From an uncultured Bacteroidales bacterium (GTDB lineage Bacteria; Bacteroidota; Bacteroidia; Bacteroidales; F082): DNA of 64,000 nucleotides. Position 1 is the first letter of the stretch; every line of letters starts with the position of its first letter. This document shows positions 61,176-64,000 of the stretch, piece after piece. The notes under the pieces are model-generated. The model ran no database searches, was not told the DNA's origin, and saw only the letters and a program-made list of their open reading frames with translations. A program made the position numbers and the translations under genes. Where the stretch lies: NCBI GenBank assembly GCA_946184615.1, contig CAMHFN010000001.1:109339-173338 (forward strand), written 5' to 3'.

Positions 61176-61964
61176 ATGGACAATTTGAACATCACCATCA
61201 TCCAAGCCGATCTCCGTTGGGAGGACCCACAAAGCAACCGGGATCATTTCGATCAGCTATTGAAAGAAGTGCCCACTGGTGCAGATCTGGTGTTGCTTCC
61301 CGAGACCTTCAACACGGGGTTTCCAGTGGATCCTCTAAAGTTTGCCGAAACACAGGACGGCCCTACCATGAACTGGCTGAGCAACAAAGCCCAGGAGTTG
61401 AATGCCGTGATTTGTGGCACTATGCTTCTTAATATAGATGGCCATTACCATAACAGCTTGGTGTGGATGCGTCCCGATGGGAGTTATGAGTTGTATCACA
61501 AACGGCACACCTTTGCGATGGGCGGGGAAAAGGAGCCCATTGAACCCGGCACGGAATCCCTGATTGTAGAGTTGAACGGCTGGAAGATCAAGCCCATGGT
61601 TTGTTATGACATCCGTTTCCCTTTATGGGCCAGGAACCACTATCAGGACGGAGTTTACGATTACGATTTGGGCATCTATCTGGCGAACTTCCCCCAATCA
61701 AGGATTGAGGTATGGAACACGTTGCTGAAGTCCCGTGCCATCGAAAACCAAGCCTATTATATCGGCGTGAACCGCATAGGAGACGATCCCGAAGGTGTAC
61801 ATTACAATGGCCATTCCCAGGTGGTCAGTCCTAAGGGCAAAGTCACCACTAAAGCAGAAACAGACACCGAAGCCATTCTGTCCTGCACCTTGGATTACGA
61901 AAAACTCCAGAACTTCCGTGAGAAATTCCCTGTCGGCAAAGATTGGGACCCCTTCTCCCTCTAA
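61176..61964 (+). CDS. Carbon-nitrogen hydrolase, probable omega-amidase
   Basis: A 262-residue nitrilase-superfamily enzyme with the catalytic Glu-Lys-Cys triad in LLPETFNTGF, LYHKRHTF and MVCYDIRFP. The FxTGF pattern and length match YafV/omega-amidase enzymes that deamidate alpha-ketoglutaramate. It is part of the operon between the GNAT gene and tadA. Confidence 0.9.
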   Translation: MDNLNITIIQADLRWEDPQSNRDHFDQLLKEVPTGADLVLLPETFNTGFPVDPLKFAETQDGPTMNWLSNKAQELNAVICGTMLLNIDGHYHNSLVWMRPDGSYELYHKRHTFAMGGEKEPIEPGTESLIVELNGWKIKPMVCYDIRFPLWARNHYQDGVYDYDLGIYLANFPQSRIEVWNTLLKSRAIENQAYYIGVNRIGDDPEGVHYNGHSQVVSPKGKVTTKAETDTEAILSCTLDYEKLQNFREKFPVGKDWDPFSL

Positions 61965-61988
61965 ATTCTAAATTCTTAATTCTAAATT
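61962..61988 (+). repeat. Simple repeat in the spacer before tadA
   Basis: TAAATTC / TTAATTC units repeated about four times, beginning at the stop codon of the amidase gene and ending at the tadA start. Confidence 0.8.
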
Positions 61989-62426
61989 ATGATTGGTTTC
62001 TCCGACGAATATTATATGAAACAGGCTTTCAAAGAGGCAGAATTGGCTCTGGAAGCCGATGAAATCCCCATTGGTGCTGTGGTAGTCTGCAACGACAAGA
62101 TCATCGCCCGAGCCCATAACCAGACCGAGATGCTCAACGACGTGACTGCCCACGCCGAGATGCTTGCCATCACCGCGGCCGCCAACGCCCTTGGCGCCAA
62201 ATACCTCGACGAATGCACCCTCTATGTCACCTTGGAGCCTTGTCCCATGTGCGCCGGTGCCCTCGCTCATAGCCACATCGGCAAGGTGGTCTATGCCGCC
62301 GAGGATCCCAAAAACGGATTCTCAAAATATGGCAACATGCTACATCCCAAAACAAAACTTGTCGCTGGTGTGATGAAAGATGATTGCCTCACCTTACTAA
62401 CAAGTTTTTTCAAGAAGAAGAGATAA
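61989..62426 (+). CDS. tadA: tRNA-specific adenosine deaminase
   Basis: A 145-residue zinc deaminase that converts A34 to inosine in tRNA. Zinc and catalytic residues are in THAEMLAI-type motif TAHAEMLAIT (His, Glu) and EPCPMCAGAL (two Cys). Standard length. It is the last gene of the operon; the 490-bp gap to dnaK contains repeat copy C. Confidence 0.96.
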   Translation: MIGFSDEYYMKQAFKEAELALEADEIPIGAVVVCNDKIIARAHNQTEMLNDVTAHAEMLAITAAANALGAKYLDECTLYVTLEPCPMCAGALAHSHIGKVVYAAEDPKNGFSKYGNMLHPKTKLVAGVMKDDCLTLLTSFFKKKR

Positions 62427-62430
62427 GGGA

Positions 62431-62506
62431 TTTTGCGCAAAATGAATGTTTCTGCGCAATGTTTTTCACTGGTTTTTTGCGAAGATAGTGGTATTTTTGC
62501 GCATTG
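62431..62506. other. Cluster of TTTTGCGCA-type words
   Basis: A perfect 12-bp palindrome TTTTGCGCAAAA (62431-62442), then TCTGCGCAATG (from 62451) and TTTTTGCGCATTG (near 62494-62506). They may be protein-binding sites or chance; they lie just before repeat copy C. Confidence 0.4.
62492..62499 (+). promoter_or_regulatory. Possible -7 box upstream of repeat copy C
   Basis: TATTTTTG with no coding gene downstream until dnaK. If active, it would transcribe copy C from about 62505. No good -33 element is seen. Confidence 0.4.
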
Positions 62507-62524
62507 TTTTAGAAACAAAGCCAT

Positions 62525-62689
62525 GGCCAAAAATCGGGGCAGCGCTTGCCAAAAGGACGGGCTAAAAGGCTTGAGATTCAGGGCGGGGCGCGGAGCTTTA
62601 GCGGAGCGTTTGCCTTCGGCACGAAGGCACCCCCCGCCTTGAAGATCAGCCTTTTAGAACGGACGTGCGGCGGGCCGATATTTTTGGCC
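62525..62689 (-). repeat. Structured repeat, copy C
   Basis: 165 bp in the same orientation as copy B. Ends are GGCCAAAAAT (62525-62534) and ATTTTTGGCC (62680-62689); outer stem CTAAAAGGCT (62562-62571) with AGCCTTTTAG (62648-62657); the inner GGCGGGG / CCCCGCC and apical GCCTTCG-GCA-CGAAGGC are the same as copy B. The stems differ in sequence from copies A and B but still pair perfectly. Confidence 0.87.
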
Positions 62690-62700
62690 TAGATCTTTTG

Positions 62701-62727
62701 GTTCTTTTCCATCAATGGGAAAAGAAC
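62701..62727. repeat. Terminal hairpin of repeat copy C
   Basis: GTTCTTTTCC (62701-62710) and GGAAAAGAAC (62718-62727) with a 7-nt loop, in the position of the GTTACTTTTG hairpin of copies A and B but with several paired substitutions. Confidence 0.85.
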
Positions 62728-62821
62728 GAAAAAAGAAATAACGACACGTGAATTGCTTCATCGTTCCTCCTCGCAATGACAAAATCCTGCCAAAATGTCA
62801 GCAACCCCTCCGAAATCCCCT

Positions 62822-62838
62822 TTGGCATAATCCTTGAC
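62822..62838 (+). promoter_or_regulatory. Candidate -24/-12 (sigma-54-type) promoter of dnaK
   Basis: TTGGCA at 62822-62827 and TTGAC at 62834-62838. The spacing fits the sigma-54 consensus TGGCAC-N5-TTGC, but the -12 element has A in place of C. The predicted leader is about 70 nt. Confidence 0.45.
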
Positions 62839-62919
62839 TAAAGGAGCGCGTCGCCGCATCCAACGGCGGCACCCGAAACTGAAAAAGTATTAGTTAATTA
62901 AAAATAGGAGAAAAAAATT

Positions 62920-64000
62920 ATGTCAAAGATCATTGGTATTGATTTAGGAACCACCAACTCATGCGTCTCCGTCATGGAAGGCAGCGAGCCGGTCGTCATC
63001 GCCAACAGCGAAGGCCACCGCACCACCCCTTCCGTTGTCGCTTTCACCGACAACGGCGAGCGTAAGGTCGGCGAGCCTGCCAAACGTCAGGCTATCACCA
63101 ACCCCCAACGCACCATCTATTCCATCAAGCGTTTCATGGGCGAGACCTACGACAAGGTCGCAGCCGAGATGCGCCGTGTGCCTTACAAAGTAGTGCAAGG
63201 CCCTAACAACACCCCACGTATCGACATCGACGGCAAGACCTACACCCCGCAGGAAATCTCCGCCATGGTGCTTCAGAAGATGAAGAAGACCGCTGAGGAC
63301 TACCTCGGCCAGACCGTGACCGAAGCCGTCATCACCGTGCCGGCTTACTTCAGCGACTCACAACGTCAAGCCACCAAGGAAGCTGGCGAGATCGCCGGCT
63401 TGAAAGTGCGCCGTATCGTCAACGAACCTACCGCGGCAGCCTTGGCTTACGGTTTGGACAAGAAGAAGAGCGATGCCAAAGTCGCAGTATACGACCTCGG
63501 CGGCGGCACCTTCGATATCTCCATTCTGGAACTCGGCGACGGCGTGTTCGAAGTGAAATCCACCAACGGCAACACTCACCTTGGCGGCGACGACTTCGAC
63601 GAAGTCATCATCAACTGGCTGGCTGAAGAGTTCATGAAGGACAACAGTGGCATCGACCTGCGTAAAGACCCGATGGCCCTGCAACGTCTGAAAGAAGCTG
63701 CCGAAAAGGCCAAGATCGAGTTGAGCTCTTCGAGCGAGACCGAGATCAACCTGCCTTACATCATGCCTGTTAACGGCATCCCGCAGCACCTGGTCCGCAC
63801 CTTGAGCCGTGCCAAGTTCGAACAGCTCTCCGACCATCTGATCCAGGCCACCCTCGAACCCTGCCGTAAGGCCCTGCAAGATGCTGGTTTGAGTGTCAGC
63901 GACATCGACGAGGTCATCCTCGTGGGCGGCTCCACCCGTATCCCCGCCATCCAGAACATCGTCCGCGACTTCTTCAAGAAGGAGCCTTCAAAGGGCGTCA
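62920..64000 (+). CDS. dnaK: Chaperone DnaK (Hsp70), N-terminal part only
   Basis: The first 360 codons are present; the gene runs off the right edge. It opens [21 protein letters not shown], with the phosphate and connect motifs [16 protein letters not shown] and [14 protein letters not shown]. The present part covers almost the whole nucleotide-binding domain. An AGGAG-type ribosome-binding site 10 nt before the ATG is unusual in this window, and codon use is GC-rich, both consistent with very high expression. The preceding gap holds repeat copy C and the possible -24/-12 promoter. Confidence 0.97.
   Translation, partial: MSKIIGIDLGTTNSCVSVMEGSEPVVIANSEGHRTTPSVVAFTDNGERKVGEPAKRQAITNPQRTIYSIKRFMGETYDKVAAEMRRVPYKVVQGPNNTPRIDIDGKTYTPQEISAMVLQKMKKTAEDYLGQTVTEAVITVPAYFSDSQRQATKEAGEIAGLKVRRIVNEPTAAALAYGLDKKKSDAKVAVYDLGGGTFDISILELGDGVFEVKSTNGNTHLGGDDFDEVIINWLAEEFMKDNSGIDLRKDPMALQRLKEAAEKAKIELSSSSETEINLPYIMPVNGIPQHLVRTLSRAKFEQLSDHLIQATLEPCRKALQDAGLSVSDIDEVILVGGSTRIPAIQNIVRDFFKKEPSKGV

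Overview
The window looks like chromosomal DNA of a member of the Bacteroidales (phylum Bacteroidota), probably an uncultured gut- or rumen-type species. The lines of evidence are: promoters of the Bacteroidota type (-7 box TAnnTTTG, sometimes with TTG about 19 nt upstream) in front of most transcription units; almost no Shine-Dalgarno sequences; GldB- and GldH-like lipoproteins; a PorZ-like type IX secretion protein; a TonB-dependent receptor with a carboxypeptidase-like N-domain; a UpxY/NusG-like antiterminator; and GH89 and GH78 glycosidases of the sort used on host and plant glycans. I cannot name a genus from the sequence alone.

Layout. 1-4805 (minus): cell-elongation block mrdA (PBP2) - rodA - mltD - DUF4837-like lipoprotein. 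4916-10181 (plus): gldH-like lipoprotein, Wza-like and Wzc-like polysaccharide export genes, UpxY-like antiterminator and a coiled-coil membrane protein. 10188-13252 (minus): porZ and recO. 13346-13417: tRNA-Arg(CCT). 13415-19431: xthA, ClC channel, M23 peptidase, gmk, nadD, holB. 19439-21046: accessory stretch with a RelE/ParE-type toxin-antitoxin pair, a hypoxanthine/uracil-DNA glycosylase-like gene and a small membrane protein. 21204-22916: lysS. 22928-25563: a 1.9-kb, partly very AT-rich three-gene cassette (candidate methylpurine-DNA-glycosylase-like protein, unknown acidic protein, agmatine/peptidylarginine deiminase family protein) bounded by two inverted copies of a structured repeat. 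25565-31025: yicC, DUF486, yifB, pncC, gldB, uridine phosphorylase. 31157-34484: two paralogous OmpA proteins and a small beta-barrel protein. 34569-38861: two aminopeptidase P paralogs around a solitary N6-adenine methylase. 38858-44829: TonB receptor, rpmB, mscS, an exosortase-like gene overlapping a ROK kinase, and a lipoprotein. 44964-53870: GH89, MATE pump, then a four-gene operon (degenerate transglycosylase-LysM, two SGNH proteins, MBOAT) that looks like a glycan O-acetylation machine. 53867-62426: nitroreductase, GH78, a tandem-repeat beta-flower protein, an AbrB-like regulator, acyltransferase, AlkD-like, GNAT, omega-amidase and tadA. 62427-64000: a third copy of the structured repeat, then dnaK running off the end.

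The most interesting observation is the repeat family (about 164 bp, at 23041, 25361 and 62525, each with an associated terminal hairpin). Its nested stems are preserved by compensatory base changes between copies, which indicates selection for, or recent propagation of, a folded DNA or RNA form. Two inverted copies frame a foreign-looking cassette. Other points worth checking are the apparently inactive transglycosylase domain in the O-acetylation operon, the Gly-Tyr and His6 tail of the Wzc kinase, tightly overlapping divergent promoters, a possibly leaderless exosortase gene, and a -24/-12-type promoter in front of dnaK. No CRISPR array, rRNA, insertion sequence or prophage was seen.
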